Counted from the stretch's first letter, positions 5,207-13,858 are shown. The stretch is DNA of 24,397 bases from JBBDXA01 sp040902585 (GCA_040902585.1 JBBDXA010000146.1:1-24397), one strand, 5' to 3'. Made by a program: numbers and translations. The notes: a model not told the origin generated them from the sequence alone.

Positions 5207-7765
5207 TTAGCTCGCGCGGCGATGGAGCAGATCATCACCCACCACGCGATTGCGCCCCGCAGCCTTCGCATCGTCCGCGCGACGACCGGCCACCGCAAAA
5301 ATATCCGGCGGACAGTGGCCATCCTCCGGCGAACTGGCGACACCCAGGCTTGCCGTCAACGTCCAGTTGGAACCATCCGGCAACACGACGGGCGTATCGG
5401 CGATCACCTTGCGCACGCGGTCCGCCGCCGCGATCGCCATCTCCCGCGGCGTGTTGGCACACAGGATCATGAACTGCTTGCCGCCCATGCGTCCGACATC
5501 GCAGGACTTGCGCACTTTGGCGCGGACCGACACGCCGATGCGCGCCAGCAGCCGATCCGCCGCTTCATGCCCGAGGGCATCGTTGAGTTCGCGGAAGTGA
5601 TCGATGTTGAAAACGATCGCCGCCCACGGATGACCGGGCCGCTTCAGGAGCTGTGCTGCCGCCATTTCCAGGTGCCTGCGGTTGGGAAGCGAAGTGACCG
5701 GATCGGTGAGTTCGAGACGTTTCATCTGCTCGTGGAACTGGGCCGTCTCGATGCGGGCGGCGACGAGCGGGAGCATGGCTTCGAGGAACTGAATGTGCTG
5801 GCGTTCGATGCGCTCGCCGCCGCGACGGGCGATCCAGAGAATGCCCTGCACATCCAGGGCGCATTTCAGCACGCCCGCGGCCAGGCAGGTCATGCCCGCC
5901 TGCGCGAACGCGGAAGTCCAGGCTTCGCCGCGCGAGAGGTCGGGCCAGTAGCTCACATCCTGCTGATCGAAGACACGCGGCATGACCTGCTGTTCGATCA
6001 CGTCCACCAACTGACGATTGACCGAGAGAAGGTATCCGCCGGTGCCTCGATGAATGACCTGCTTGCTGCGACCACCGCGATGATCGCAACGGATCGCGAT
6101 GCCCACCGATTCGACGCCGATCATCTCATGCATCAGGGCGGCAATGCGCACCAGCATCGCGTCCAGATCCGTCACGTCGCGCAGCTCCGCGCCCATGCGT
6201 TTGAGGGCATCAAGCTGATTCGCCTGCTGGCGGACGAGGCGCTCCGCCTGCTCGTGCGCGGTGATCTCCTGCACCACCCAGAGGCGGCCGAGGTAGCCCC
6301 CCTGTCCGTCACGCATGGGCACGCCCTGAAAGAGGAACGAACCCGCGCGCGTGCGCACTCGAAGGTGTGACGGGCGATCCTTTTCCGCCTCGATCTGCCG
6401 CATGTGCGTGATGAACTCGTCTTGTTCGAGGATGCCGATGTCGCTCCAGAATGATTCGAATTCATAGGCATCACCGGTCAGCGACTCGGGACGACGATGG
6501 AGCAGGGTTGCGAGTTGCTGATTGTGAACCGCGATCTTGCCGCCCGCATCGACGAGCATGATGGCATCGGACATGTGATCGACGATCAGGTTCAGCAGTC
6601 GCCCCTTGTCCGCAAGCTGACGCTGGAGAATCTTGATCTGACTGACATCGAGGATCGACATGCGAATTCGAAGCAGCGTGCCGTCCGCATCGCGCACCGG
6701 CGAACTTTCAATCACCGCGTCGATCCGCTTCTGGTTGACCAACAGGCCCAGCTCGCAGCGCGATGCATGGGCTGTGCCCAGACTGTGCAGCGACTGCCCG
6801 AGTGCGTCGCGGTCCTCGGTCTCCAGGAATTGCCGGATGTTGCGGCCGATCAGGTCCGGCGCCAGCGTCAAGCCAAACATGACCGTCGCGCGGCGATTGG
6901 CTTCGAGAATGATGCCGTCCGGTTGCAGGGAGAGAATCGCGGCTGGCGCGAACTGGTAGAGATTCTCGAAGGCCAGCTCGCGCTGACGCAGTCGTTCGCT
7001 GGTGCACTCCAGGCGCGTGAGCATGCCGGCGATGGCTTCGCACAGGCTCGCGAATTCGCCGGGCAGTTCGCCGGCCAGATCGTAGAACGCCGCGGGCCCG
7101 CTGCCGCCGGTGAAGCAATCAGAGACGACGGAGAACGGGCTGGAGAACCACCGTCGCACCAGCCACAGTCCCGCCAGCGCGATCACGCCGAGCACCAGCC
7201 ACTGCATACGGATTTTCGCCATCACCTCCGAACGCGTCGCCGCCCAGGCACCGGCCCCATCGATGAGCAGCTCAAGCATGACGGGACGGTCATCCCTCTG
7301 AAACGGCGCGGAGGCGAGAGTCATGCGATCCAGATTGACCTTGCTCGAGAACCCCCCGCCGAACTCGGAGAAGTGGCGCTCGGCAGGCGGTTCATCGTCG
7401 GCGAGCGACCAGTTGCCGACCTGAAGCCGATCGCCTTGGGCCGACTCAATGCGCAGGGCCAGCACGTTCGGGTCCGATGCGACCAGGCGCAGCATCTCGG
7501 TAAGTTGCTCGGGGCGATGGCCCGGATCAGCATTGCGATAGAGTGACTGCGCGTTGCGCGCCACCGCGGTGATGCGTTGGGCAAGACTGAGCTGAAGAGA
7601 GGCGCGGGCCTGATGCAGCTCCGTCAGCCCGAGCCCGACCGAGAGCGCCACACCGCCCACCATCAGGCATGCGACAAGGCGCGTAACCACGGACTTGGTG
7701 AACGGCACCTGCAACGAAGACCTTCTCCCAGTTGGGGGCATCTGGAAACACGCCCGCTTCCACAT
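5207..7765 (-). CDS. Membrane sensor with two PAS, GAF and degenerate GGDEF domains
   Basis: About 852 residues from the ATG at 7765. TM1 is at about 27-48, followed by an extracytoplasmic region of about 140 residues and TM2 at about 188-203. Then come PAS (about 266-385), PAS (about 391-515), GAF (about 526-680) and a GGDEF domain starting at LTDPVTSLPNRR (about 686). Diguanylate cyclases make c-di-GMP using the GG(D/E)EF loop. Here it reads GGKQF (761-765; bases 5471-5485), and the RxxD inhibitory site reads RKSC. Other fold residues (FNIDHF, the ND and GH pairs) remain. Cyclase activity is therefore unlikely, and a GTP-binding or signalling role is possible. The frame continues upstream into the lipoprotein gene, so the true start is internal. 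The ATG at 7741 is an alternative, and neither has a good binding site. Probably last gene of the operon 10942-5207. Confidence 0.85.
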   Translation of the reverse strand: MWKRACFQMPPTGRRSSLQVPFTKSVVTRLVACLMVGGVALSVGLGLTELHQARASLQLSLAQRITAVARNAQSLYRNADPGHRPEQLTEMLRLVASDPNVLALRIESAQGDRLQVGNWSLADDEPPAERHFSEFGGGFSSKVNLDRMTLASAPFQRDDRPVMLELLIDGAGAWAATRSEVMAKIRMQWLVLGVIALAGLWLVRRWFSSPFSVVSDCFTGGSGPAAFYDLAGELPGEFASLCEAIAGMLTRLECTSERLRQRELAFENLYQFAPAAILSLQPDGIILEANRRATVMFGLTLAPDLIGRNIRQFLETEDRDALGQSLHSLGTAHASRCELGLLVNQKRIDAVIESSPVRDADGTLLRIRMSILDVSQIKILQRQLADKGRLLNLIVDHMSDAIMLVDAGGKIAVHNQQLATLLHRRPESLTGDAYEFESFWSDIGILEQDEFITHMRQIEAEKDRPSHLRVRTRAGSFLFQGVPMRDGQGGYLGRLWVVQEITAHEQAERLVRQQANQLDALKRMGAELRDVTDLDAMLVRIAALMHEMIGVESVGIAIRCDHRGGRSKQVIHRGTGGYLLSVNRQLVDVIEQQVMPRVFDQQDVSYWPDLSRGEAWTSAFAQAGMTCLAAGVLKCALDVQGILWIARRGGERIERQHIQFLEAMLPLVAARIETAQFHEQMKRLELTDPVTSLPNRRHLEMAAAQLLKRPGHPWAAIVFNIDHFRELNDALGHEAADRLLARIGVSVRAKVRKSCDVGRMGGKQFMILCANTPREMAIAAADRVRKVIADTPVVLPDGSNWTLTASLGVASSPEDGHCPPDIFAVAGRRADDAKAAGRNRVVGDDLLHRRAS

Positions 7766-7833
7766 GAGGTTTATCGGCACGCACCGCAGTTCGATTAACG
7801 TACATCGCTTGAAGAAAGGATCATCAACCACAG

Positions 7834-9054
7834 TCAGTCCGCGTGGACGCTCGTGCGCGAAGGTTCCGTTTCCGAAGTGCCCGGCGTGGTTTCCGGTTTC
7901 ACTTCCGGCTTCGTTTCCGGCTTCAATGGATCGCCCGGCACAGGCGTCTGCTCCGGGGCCACAGGCAACTCCGGCGGCGCGGTGATCTTGTCCAGCTCGA
8001 CGCTCAGGCCCGGATGAATCGCCTTCGCCAGTTCCACCGCCAGCAGAGGCAGCGAGGTGCTGGGCAGTTGCGATTCCAGGCTGTTGATCAGCACGATGCG
8101 CCCGTTCTTCACAGCCGGAATATCCAGACCCTTGAAATCCGCAAGGCGAGGATCCAGGTCCGGCACATCCAGCGGCGGCGCGCCGGGAAGGATCAGCACG
8201 ATCACATCCGGCTTCGCATCCAGCAGATGCTCGCGATCCAGCAGCGGCGCGGTGCCGACCATCGCAGCCGGATCTTTCTTGAACCATGCCTTCACCTTCT
8301 CGGGGTCTTTCTGATCCTCTTCCGAGAGCGGCTTGAGTTCGGGAATCGCCGCGTTGTACCCGCCCGCGTAGTTGGAGAGCACATCGTGCATCACCGTCTC
8401 GGGACCGAAGGCCCGAACCTGCGGCTGCACTTCCATCACCAGCAGCACGCGCGGCTTCTTGCCCGGCGGCGCAGCCTTGTACGTCAACGCATCGACCTGC
8501 CCCATCTGCATCAACATGCTGTTGATCACCCGGTTCGCCACCAGCGGGTTCGTACCCACCAGGGCCGCCAGGCTGTCTTCGCCCAGGATCGACTTGCCAA
8601 GCTGCGACACCGCCACCGCCCCGCGCATGATCGCCGCCACCTCGGGCACATTCGTCGGATAGCGATAGGTCAGCAATTTGAAATTGCTGTTGGAAGCGAG
8701 CTTGTCCAGCTCCGCCGGCACGCCTTCAGCACCGACCATTGCCACCACGTGCGTGGGCTTGAGCTGAATGATCGCTTCGGTGTTCAACTGGTTGAACTGC
8801 CCGACCGTCGGCAGCGCGAAGCCCGCGAATACTTTGGGGTGGGAATCATCCACGCCCACGATCAGTCCGCCGCCGCCCAGGTCCTGAATCATGCGCGTCA
8901 GGGCCGGCGCGAGGGAGACGATGCGCATCGTCTGCCCTTCGCCTTTGGCGGAAGGATCGGTCGGAGGCGCGACGCCGTCATCGCACGCCACCAGCCCGCA
9001 GGACAGCAGACACCACGCAAGCGATAACCACGCCACGGACCTCAAGGCTTTCAT
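7834..9054 (-). CDS. Periplasmic-binding (BtuF/FhuD-like) lipoprotein
   Basis: 406 residues. The start at 9054 is chosen because AGGA lies about 9 nt before it and a clean lipoprotein signal follows, with LVAC and Cys24 as the lipid anchor. The mature start MRIVSLAPALTRMIQDLGGGGLIVGVDDSHP matches the TroA-like fold of class III binding proteins. PTVGQFNQLNTEAIIQLKPTHVVA and KPDVIVLILPG fit the two lobes. Such proteins deliver vitamin B12, haem or siderophores to ABC importers, but no permease, ATPase or TonB receptor is in the window, so the ligand is unknown. The C-terminus has a Pro/Glu/Lys tail with 4-residue repeats (KPET, KPEV, KPET). It follows the membrane protein gene by about 110 nt and precedes the sensor by about 70 nt, so it may act as that sensor's extracellular ligand detector (inference). 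Confidence 0.85.
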   Translation of the reverse strand: MKALRSVAWLSLAWCLLSCGLVACDDGVAPPTDPSAKGEGQTMRIVSLAPALTRMIQDLGGGGLIVGVDDSHPKVFAGFALPTVGQFNQLNTEAIIQLKPTHVVAMVGAEGVPAELDKLASNSNFKLLTYRYPTNVPEVAAIMRGAVAVSQLGKSILGEDSLAALVGTNPLVANRVINSMLMQMGQVDALTYKAAPPGKKPRVLLVMEVQPQVRAFGPETVMHDVLSNYAGGYNAAIPELKPLSEEDQKDPEKVKAWFKKDPAAMVGTAPLLDREHLLDAKPDVIVLILPGAPPLDVPDLDPRLADFKGLDIPAVKNGRIVLINSLESQLPSTSLPLLAVELAKAIHPGLSVELDKITAPPELPVAPEQTPVPGDPLKPETKPEVKPETTPGTSETEPSRTSVHAD

Positions 9055-9163
9055 ACATGCATCCTGAAACACGCCGGCAAAGGCATTCCTCGGTCGAATG
9101 GAACGATGCCCGGCCATGACAACCATGACAACAAAGTCGGTCAGCACCGCAGGCGAATTAAGC

Positions 9164-10942
9164 TTACGTCGATTCATCTCCTTCAGGCTTCGTCGCATCC
9201 GGCGACGCGGCCGACCCTTCACTGCGCTCCTGATTCTGCTCCTGTGCTTCCTCAGGCTCCATCTTATCGGGCACCGATGCGCCGGTCGACTGCTCCGGCT
9301 GCTCGATCGGTTCCTCCAGATAAACATCCTCAAAACCCACGCCGTCCGAACTCTTGCGGAGCAGCAGATAAATCCACGTCTGAGCGCTGAAGAAAAACGT
9401 CACCACGTAGGCCATCGTCAGCAGGATCGTGAAGAACATCCAGCAGCGGACGAAGATCGCCGCGATGCGGCCGGACCAGTCGAGCATCTGATAATCCGAC
9501 GTGTAGCTCAGCCCCGTGCCCCTGGGCGAAGGGAAGATCACATCGAACCGGTTCACGCCCAGGTCCGTTTTGGTGACCACCCAGAAGCCGACGAACTCGT
9601 GAACCACGTTGACCAGCAACACCAGGAGAAAAGCTATGAACAGGTAGGTGACCGCGCCGTAGAGCAGCGCGAAGAAGTTGTAGATGAACCAGCGCCAGGG
9701 CCTGTTGATCACGTAGTTGAACACCCGGGCGATCGCGTCGAACACGTCCGCGCCTTCGACCGCCATCGCGGGGTACGCCAGCGGCATGGCGGCGGTGGAG
9801 AGCACGACGGTGAGCGTGATGATCGCGCCGCAGAGGATGGTGACGATGAAGAGCAGACCGCCGAGGATGTCCACGCCCATGGCGGGCGGGCTGAAGAGGA
9901 TGAACCCGCCGATCATCATGAGCAGGCCCACGACCAGAACGACGCCGATGGGCGCGATGGGCGCGATGAAGAAGGACCACGCGCGGGCGCTGCTGAAGCG
10001 AAGGCATTCACGGATGCTGATCTGTTCGCTGCGCGTGGCATCGAGCGCGCACATTCGGGAGATCGCGCCGCCGAGGATGCTGTAGAGGAGCAGCGCGACG
10101 AGCATGTACACGATGAGGAACGTGCGGTGCTGCGACCAGAGCCAGCCGGGCAGGATGAATACGAGATCGCGCAGGGCGGCGATGACGGTGGTCTGGTCCT
10201 GATAGGCGCTGTAATCCGCGCCGCCCACGACGATGCCGGGCAGTTCATCCTCCATGCCCGGCGCGGGCACCGGGGCCGGAGCGCTGACGGCGTTGTCGTG
10301 CCGGCCCTGCCGCGACGCCAGTTCGGACCAGCCGATGTTGAAGGTCACCGTCGCCCGCGCCAGGCGATTGAGCGCATCGAGCTTGAACTGGAGAGCGGTG
10401 TGAAACGTGCCGTGCGGTCGCAGGGCATCGACCGCCAGCAGTTTGGCGCGGCGGACATCGCGAATCGTCTGAAGCTGCGACTCCCAGTTGTCGTCGCCGC
10501 CGACCACGTCGCGCAGGTAAATGACGTCTTTGTACTGGCTCAGATAGTGGGCATGAATCTCCGCCTTGGCTTCGGAGAAGGGATCGGACTTGGCGAGCAC
10601 CTGGCCGATATCCGCTTTGAAGTTGGGAATGCCGCGAAGGAGGACCGCGAGGGCATCATCGGAAGTGCGTCGTCGCGATTCTTTCCACTTCTCGAACTCG
10701 CCGGGCGTTTGCAGGCCGTAACGAAGCTGGCGGTATTGATCGATCTCGCCTGCCGGTGCCGCATCGCCTGCGATGAAGTCCATCACCTTGCCGGTGAGGA
10801 ACATCGAGGTGAGCAGAATCATGGCGAGCACGAGCTTGCCCGGATGCATCGCCATGCGAAAGCAGCGAAAAATCTTCAGCCACGGCAGGACCGCCGGCCA
10901 ATCGACCTCTTCTAATAGAACACGATCCGTGTGCTTGGGCAT
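9164..10942 (-). CDS. Polytopic membrane protein of unknown function
   Basis: 592 residues from the ATG at 10942, chosen because GGAAG lies 7 nt upstream and a promoter lies beyond it. The longer frame to 11026 would cover that promoter. TM1 is at about 36-52, followed by an extracytoplasmic region of roughly 200 residues. A cluster of about six to seven strongly hydrophobic segments follows (for example FLIVYMLVALLLYSILGG, FIAPIAPIGVVLVVGLLMMI, LFIVTILCGAIITLTVVL, FIAFLLVLLVNVV and MFFTILLTMAYVVTFFF). It ends in a Glu/Gln/Pro/Ser-rich acidic tail of about 60 residues. I do not recognise the family. It is the first gene of a likely operon with the binding lipoprotein and the GGKQF sensor. Confidence 0.75.
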   Translation of the reverse strand: MPKHTDRVLLEEVDWPAVLPWLKIFRCFRMAMHPGKLVLAMILLTSMFLTGKVMDFIAGDAAPAGEIDQYRQLRYGLQTPGEFEKWKESRRRTSDDALAVLLRGIPNFKADIGQVLAKSDPFSEAKAEIHAHYLSQYKDVIYLRDVVGGDDNWESQLQTIRDVRRAKLLAVDALRPHGTFHTALQFKLDALNRLARATVTFNIGWSELASRQGRHDNAVSAPAPVPAPGMEDELPGIVVGGADYSAYQDQTTVIAALRDLVFILPGWLWSQHRTFLIVYMLVALLLYSILGGAISRMCALDATRSEQISIRECLRFSSARAWSFFIAPIAPIGVVLVVGLLMMIGGFILFSPPAMGVDILGGLLFIVTILCGAIITLTVVLSTAAMPLAYPAMAVEGADVFDAIARVFNYVINRPWRWFIYNFFALLYGAVTYLFIAFLLVLLVNVVHEFVGFWVVTKTDLGVNRFDVIFPSPRGTGLSYTSDYQMLDWSGRIAAIFVRCWMFFTILLTMAYVVTFFFSAQTWIYLLLRKSSDGVGFEDVYLEEPIEQPEQSTGASVPDKMEPEEAQEQNQERSEGSAASPDATKPEGDEST

Positions 10943-10975
10943 GACAGAACTTCCGCAGCGTCGTCCGAAGGACGC

Positions 10976-11003
10976 ATCATAGGGGCCGGGCGAAAGCGGG
11001 CAA
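10976..11003 (-). promoter_or_regulatory. Candidate promoter of the membrane-protein operon
   Basis: On the minus strand TTGCCC (10998-11003) is followed after 16 nt by TATGAT (10976-10981). The transcript would start about 30 nt before the ATG at 10942, with a small CGTCC/GGACG hairpin in the leader. Confidence 0.45.
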
Positions 11004-11014
11004 ACAGAGAAGCG

Positions 11015-11126
11015 CGGGAGCACCATCCCGACAGGGTGGCGCTGTTAACATCCGCAGTTCGTTGTGCCAACGTCGCTGCTGAAGTTCGCTCGGTAATAGC
11101 ACTACCTTTTCGGGATGGTGCTCCCG
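11015..11126. repeat. Inverted pair of palindromic repeats upstream of truD
   Basis: The outer 17 bp (11015-11031 and 11110-11126) are perfect inverted repeats built on CGGGAGCACCATCCCGA. Each is the start of a 25-nt imperfect palindrome (11019-11043 and 11098-11122), and similarity between the copies extends to about 36 nt with mostly transition differences. The right copy ends about 15 nt before the truD start codon. A third copy lies at 3418-3442. Confidence 0.8.
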
Positions 11127-11140
11127 GATGCTCCACACCC

Positions 11141-12298
11141 ATGAAGATCAAGTGCCAACCTGAAGACTTTCGCGTCGAGGAATTGACGGACCTGCCGCTC
11201 AAGGGCGGATCGCAGGCGATATATCGACTGACGAAACGTTCGCTGGGCACACCCGAAGCCGTCGATGCGATCGCTAACCGCTGGAAACTGCGGCGCGAGA
11301 CGTTTTCCTTCGGCGGCATGAAGGATCGCCACGCCCTGACTTCGCAGCACATCACCATCCACAACGGCCCGAAGCGAAACCTGAAACAGACGAACATCGA
11401 ACTGGAATACCTCGGCCAGGTGGCGGAACCGTTCGGACCGCATCACATCAGCGCCAATCGCTTCACACTCGTCGTGCGCGACCTGGCTGAAGCGACCAGC
11501 GCCAAGGCGATGACGGCCATCGAGGAGGTCCGCACTCACGGCTTCCCCAATTACTTCGATGACCAGCGCTTCGGCTCCGTCGGCGAGTCGGGGGCGTTCG
11601 TCGCCAGGGCGTGGTGCCTGGGTGACGTCGAGCGCGCCCTGTGGCTGGCGATCGCGGAGCCGAACCAACACGACCGCCCTGCCGGCAAGGAACACAAGCG
11701 AATCCTGCGCGAAGGCTGGGGCAAATGGAAGGAACTGGCGGCGGCGATGGAAGGTTTCGAGCATCGACGAATCGTGCTCAAGCTCGTGGAGAGGCCGGAG
11801 GATTTCCGCAGCGCGATGGCGGCCCTGCCCGCGCCGCAGCGTGACACTCTTCTCTCCGCGTTTCAGAGTCACCTGTGGAACCGCATGCTCGCCCGGCTGA
11901 TTCGTCAGCATTGCAATGAAGGCTCGCGATTTGATGTGAAGCTCGGGCCTGATGCGGTGCCTTTGTTCCGCACGCTGACCGTCGAAGCGAAGGCGGCGAT
12001 GGCTGAGTTGCAGTTGCCGTTTCCTTCAGCGCGTGAAAGGCCGGAGCTGGAGCCGGTGAAGACGCTGTATCACGAGACGCTGGCGGAGTTGGAGTTGAAG
12101 GCAGAGCAGCTCAAGGTGAAGTGGCCGCGTGATGTGTTCTTCAAGAAAGGAGCGCGGCCGGCGCTGGTGATGCCGGCGGGCCTGAGCGCGGTATCCAATG
12201 ATGATGAACTGTATGAAGGCCGGCGAAAGGTGACGCTGGCGTTTGACCTGCCGCGCGGGGCGTACGCGACGATCCTGGTGAAGCGGGTGTTTGGATGA
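11141..12298 (+). CDS. truD: tRNA pseudouridine(13) synthase TruD
   Basis: 385 residues. TruD converts uridine 13 of certain tRNAs to pseudouridine. The catalytic Asp62 is in GGMKDRHALTSQH. The conserved NYFDDQRFGS is at 137-146 and a SAFQSHLWN-type segment lies near 245. The N-terminal KCQPEDFRVEEL is the typical TruD start. The length is close to the family norm of about 350. The start at 11141 is chosen because the protein aligns to the family from MKIKCQ onward. The frame extends upstream to 10931 but runs through the repeat pair and the divergent promoter. No clear Shine-Dalgarno is present; a palindromic repeat occupies the leader instead. It is transcribed divergently from the membrane-protein operon and convergently with the next gene. 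Confidence 0.93.
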   Translation: MKIKCQPEDFRVEELTDLPLKGGSQAIYRLTKRSLGTPEAVDAIANRWKLRRETFSFGGMKDRHALTSQHITIHNGPKRNLKQTNIELEYLGQVAEPFGPHHISANRFTLVVRDLAEATSAKAMTAIEEVRTHGFPNYFDDQRFGSVGESGAFVARAWCLGDVERALWLAIAEPNQHDRPAGKEHKRILREGWGKWKELAAAMEGFEHRRIVLKLVERPEDFRSAMAALPAPQRDTLLSAFQSHLWNRMLARLIRQHCNEGSRFDVKLGPDAVPLFRTLTVEAKAAMAELQLPFPSARERPELEPVKTLYHETLAELELKAEQLKVKWPRDVFFKKGARPALVMPAGLSAVSNDDELYEGRRKVTLAFDLPRGAYATILVKRVFG

Positions 12299-12310
12299 GG
12301 ATCAGGTCCG

Positions 12311-12326
12311 GGGTGCCACGGCACCC
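12311..12326. terminator. Hairpin between convergent genes, possible bidirectional terminator
   Basis: GGGTGCC-AC-GGCACCC is a perfect 7-bp stem in the 60-nt gap between truD and the convergent secreted-protein gene. TTCCTTT follows on the plus strand, a weak T-run. The GGGTGCC/GGCACCC stem is also the outer stem of the 5056-5156 element. Confidence 0.5.
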
Positions 12327-12360
12327 TTCCTTTGCGGCAGGACGCCATCTGGTTCTTCGC

Positions 12361-13680
12361 TCACTCGATGCCCAGTTCCCGCTTGCTGATGAACTGATAG
12401 CGGCCGCCCGTCTTCTCCGCGATCTGCTGGAGCGTATTCGATTTGTCGTTGTCGGATTTCTCCTGGAAGAGCAACTCAATCGTGTTGATACGGACTTTTC
12501 TGCTGTTGAGTTTCACAATGTCGTCAAGGATTGCGCCCTGGGTCAGCCTGTCGCTTCCTGCGCCAAGCGCCCCGCCGCTGTAGAGAATGATCAGGTCGGG
12601 CTTACTCTCGATCGCCTTTTGCAGTGCCGCGACAAGCCGCTGACCGCCGCCGGTCCGAGCCGAGGCCTTAGGAAACTCATCGCGGAGCCATTTGTTGATA
12701 TCGGCTCCAAGCTCAGGCACGACTGGACCAGCCGGGGCGCTGACCACCACGCCGTTGCGCTGGTTCGCGGGGGCGTTTTTCAAGGCACTGCGCAGCTTTG
12801 TTTCAACCTCGCGTTGAAGAGCCGGATGATCCAGCGGCCCGTCGATGATGTAGACCACGTTCCTGGCGTGGCCGCCGCCGGCAATGCCGATGATCCCCGT
12901 ACCGGACTTCAAGTCCGGGTAGATAGCCTCGGGTTCGCGGTACATATCGATGAGCCCCACATTGCGGTAGCGCGCGCCTCGCGCTGCCGCCATTGTCTGG
13001 ACAACATGCGACCATGCAATGTTCTTCGCGGCTATGACGATAACGACCGGCGTGTCGCGCGTGAACAGCCCGGTCGGCTCCTGGAGGCTGCGGAGCATCT
13101 CCTCGAGCTCGTTCAACGTCTTCGGGGCGGTCGGGCTCTTGTCGATGACCAACCGGTAACCCCAGTCGCCGCGCTGGGTCAGCATCACGTTGATGGACTT
13201 GTCGGGCCCCTTTTCTGTCGATCGGCGGTCGAACTCCACTTCACCTTCCGTCAACACGATGCCTTCGTGCTTCGCCTTCAGGATCGCGGCCTGTTTCGCA
13301 TCGATGCGGGCAACGAGGACGAACGACTGCTCGGGCATCGCGGCGATCATCGTCCTGAACACCGGCCTGATGTCCTGAAAACTGACATGCGGCGGCACGA
13401 CGAGCTTGAACTCCTTCAACGGCTTGCCCGCGTCGGCGGACTTCTCCACGTGCTCCTTCAAGGCCGCGGTGACTTTGTCCAGATCCTTCGCATCGAACTT
13501 CGTTTCACCCAGCGTCAGGCCGGCGAGCTTTGCAGGATCATCCGCATCGGCGATGGCAATGAGTTCATCCACCACAACGGGCTCGGCGGCGGCAGCGCTG
13601 CCTGCGGCGGCGAGGAGCGCAGCGAGGCACAGGGTCAGACGGGCGAGGCCGGGGCGAGAAGCGAGGGCGTTTGTCCGCAT
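12361..13680 (-). CDS. Secreted protein with ExbD-like and vWA-like regions
   Basis: 439 residues with a signal peptide (hydrophobic about 13-32, ending AAAAEP). Residues about 110-255 resemble the periplasmic ExbD fold, most clearly TPVVIVIAAKNIAWSHVVQTM followed by ARGARYRNVGLI. From about 330 the sequence looks like the C-terminal half of a von Willebrand A domain (GGGQRLVAALQKAIESKPD, LIILYSGG, VRINTIELLF, LQQIAEKTGGRYQFIS). The metal-site DxSxS start of a vWA domain is not visible and the usual SDG is SGG, so metal binding is doubtful. ExbD normally transmits proton-motive energy with ExbB and TonB, but there is no transmembrane anchor beyond the signal and no exbB nearby. AGGGG lies 7 nt before the start. 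Probably a monocistronic, periplasmic structural or adhesion protein (inference). Confidence 0.7.
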   Translation of the reverse strand: MRTNALASRPGLARLTLCLAALLAAAGSAAAAEPVVVDELIAIADADDPAKLAGLTLGETKFDAKDLDKVTAALKEHVEKSADAGKPLKEFKLVVPPHVSFQDIRPVFRTMIAAMPEQSFVLVARIDAKQAAILKAKHEGIVLTEGEVEFDRRSTEKGPDKSINVMLTQRGDWGYRLVIDKSPTAPKTLNELEEMLRSLQEPTGLFTRDTPVVIVIAAKNIAWSHVVQTMAAARGARYRNVGLIDMYREPEAIYPDLKSGTGIIGIAGGGHARNVVYIIDGPLDHPALQREVETKLRSALKNAPANQRNGVVVSAPAGPVVPELGADINKWLRDEFPKASARTGGGQRLVAALQKAIESKPDLIILYSGGALGAGSDRLTQGAILDDIVKLNSRKVRINTIELLFQEKSDNDKSNTLQQIAEKTGGRYQFISKRELGIE

Positions 13681-13783
13681 GGCAACCCCTTTGGAAAAGG
13701 CGGAGGTTCGGGTTGAAGAATGTGATCATTCTAATCGCAAAGTCTTGGGGCGCATACAGGCGTGGCGGTGGTTACAGAAGTAG

Positions 13784-13815
13784 AAAAACGCCCGCGACAG
13801 TCGCGGGCGTTTTTT
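13784..13815 (-). terminator. Strong intrinsic terminator of the rpoBC operon
   Basis: ACGCCCGCGA and TCGCGGGCGT form a perfect 10-bp stem around CAG, flanked by five A on one side and T-runs on the other, so it can work in both directions. It lies about 45 nt after the rpoC stop. The rest of the gap 13681-13857 holds the 15-nt palindrome at 13844 and otherwise nothing clear. Confidence 0.92.
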
Positions 13816-13843
13816 AAGGTCTATTCAGTTGTAAAGTCGTGCG

Positions 13844-13857
13844 AAGCCGCGAGCGGC

Positions 13858-13858
<1 letters not shown>
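13844..13858. repeat. 15-nt palindromic repeat, copy 2
   Basis: Identical to 1224-1238. Its last base is the A of the rpoC TGA stop codon on the minus strand. Confidence 0.75.

Noticed and set aside
7766..8287. N-terminal extension of the sensor frame to 8287
   Set aside because: It overlaps most of the C-terminal part of the lipoprotein gene in another frame and has Gly/Ala/Arg-rich noise composition. The real N-terminus is near the first transmembrane segment.
9098..10915. Plus-strand frame of 605 codons opposite the membrane protein gene
   Set aside because: The translation is His/Arg/Glu-rich noise, while the minus strand encodes clear transmembrane segments and has a promoter and ribosome binding site.
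10931..11140. Upstream extension of truD
   Set aside because: It runs through the divergent promoter and the repeat pair. TruD similarity begins at MKIKCQ.
12295..13716. Plus-strand frame of 473 codons opposite the ExbD/vWA-like gene
   Set aside because: Antisense shadow. The minus-strand frame has a signal peptide and a good ribosome binding site.
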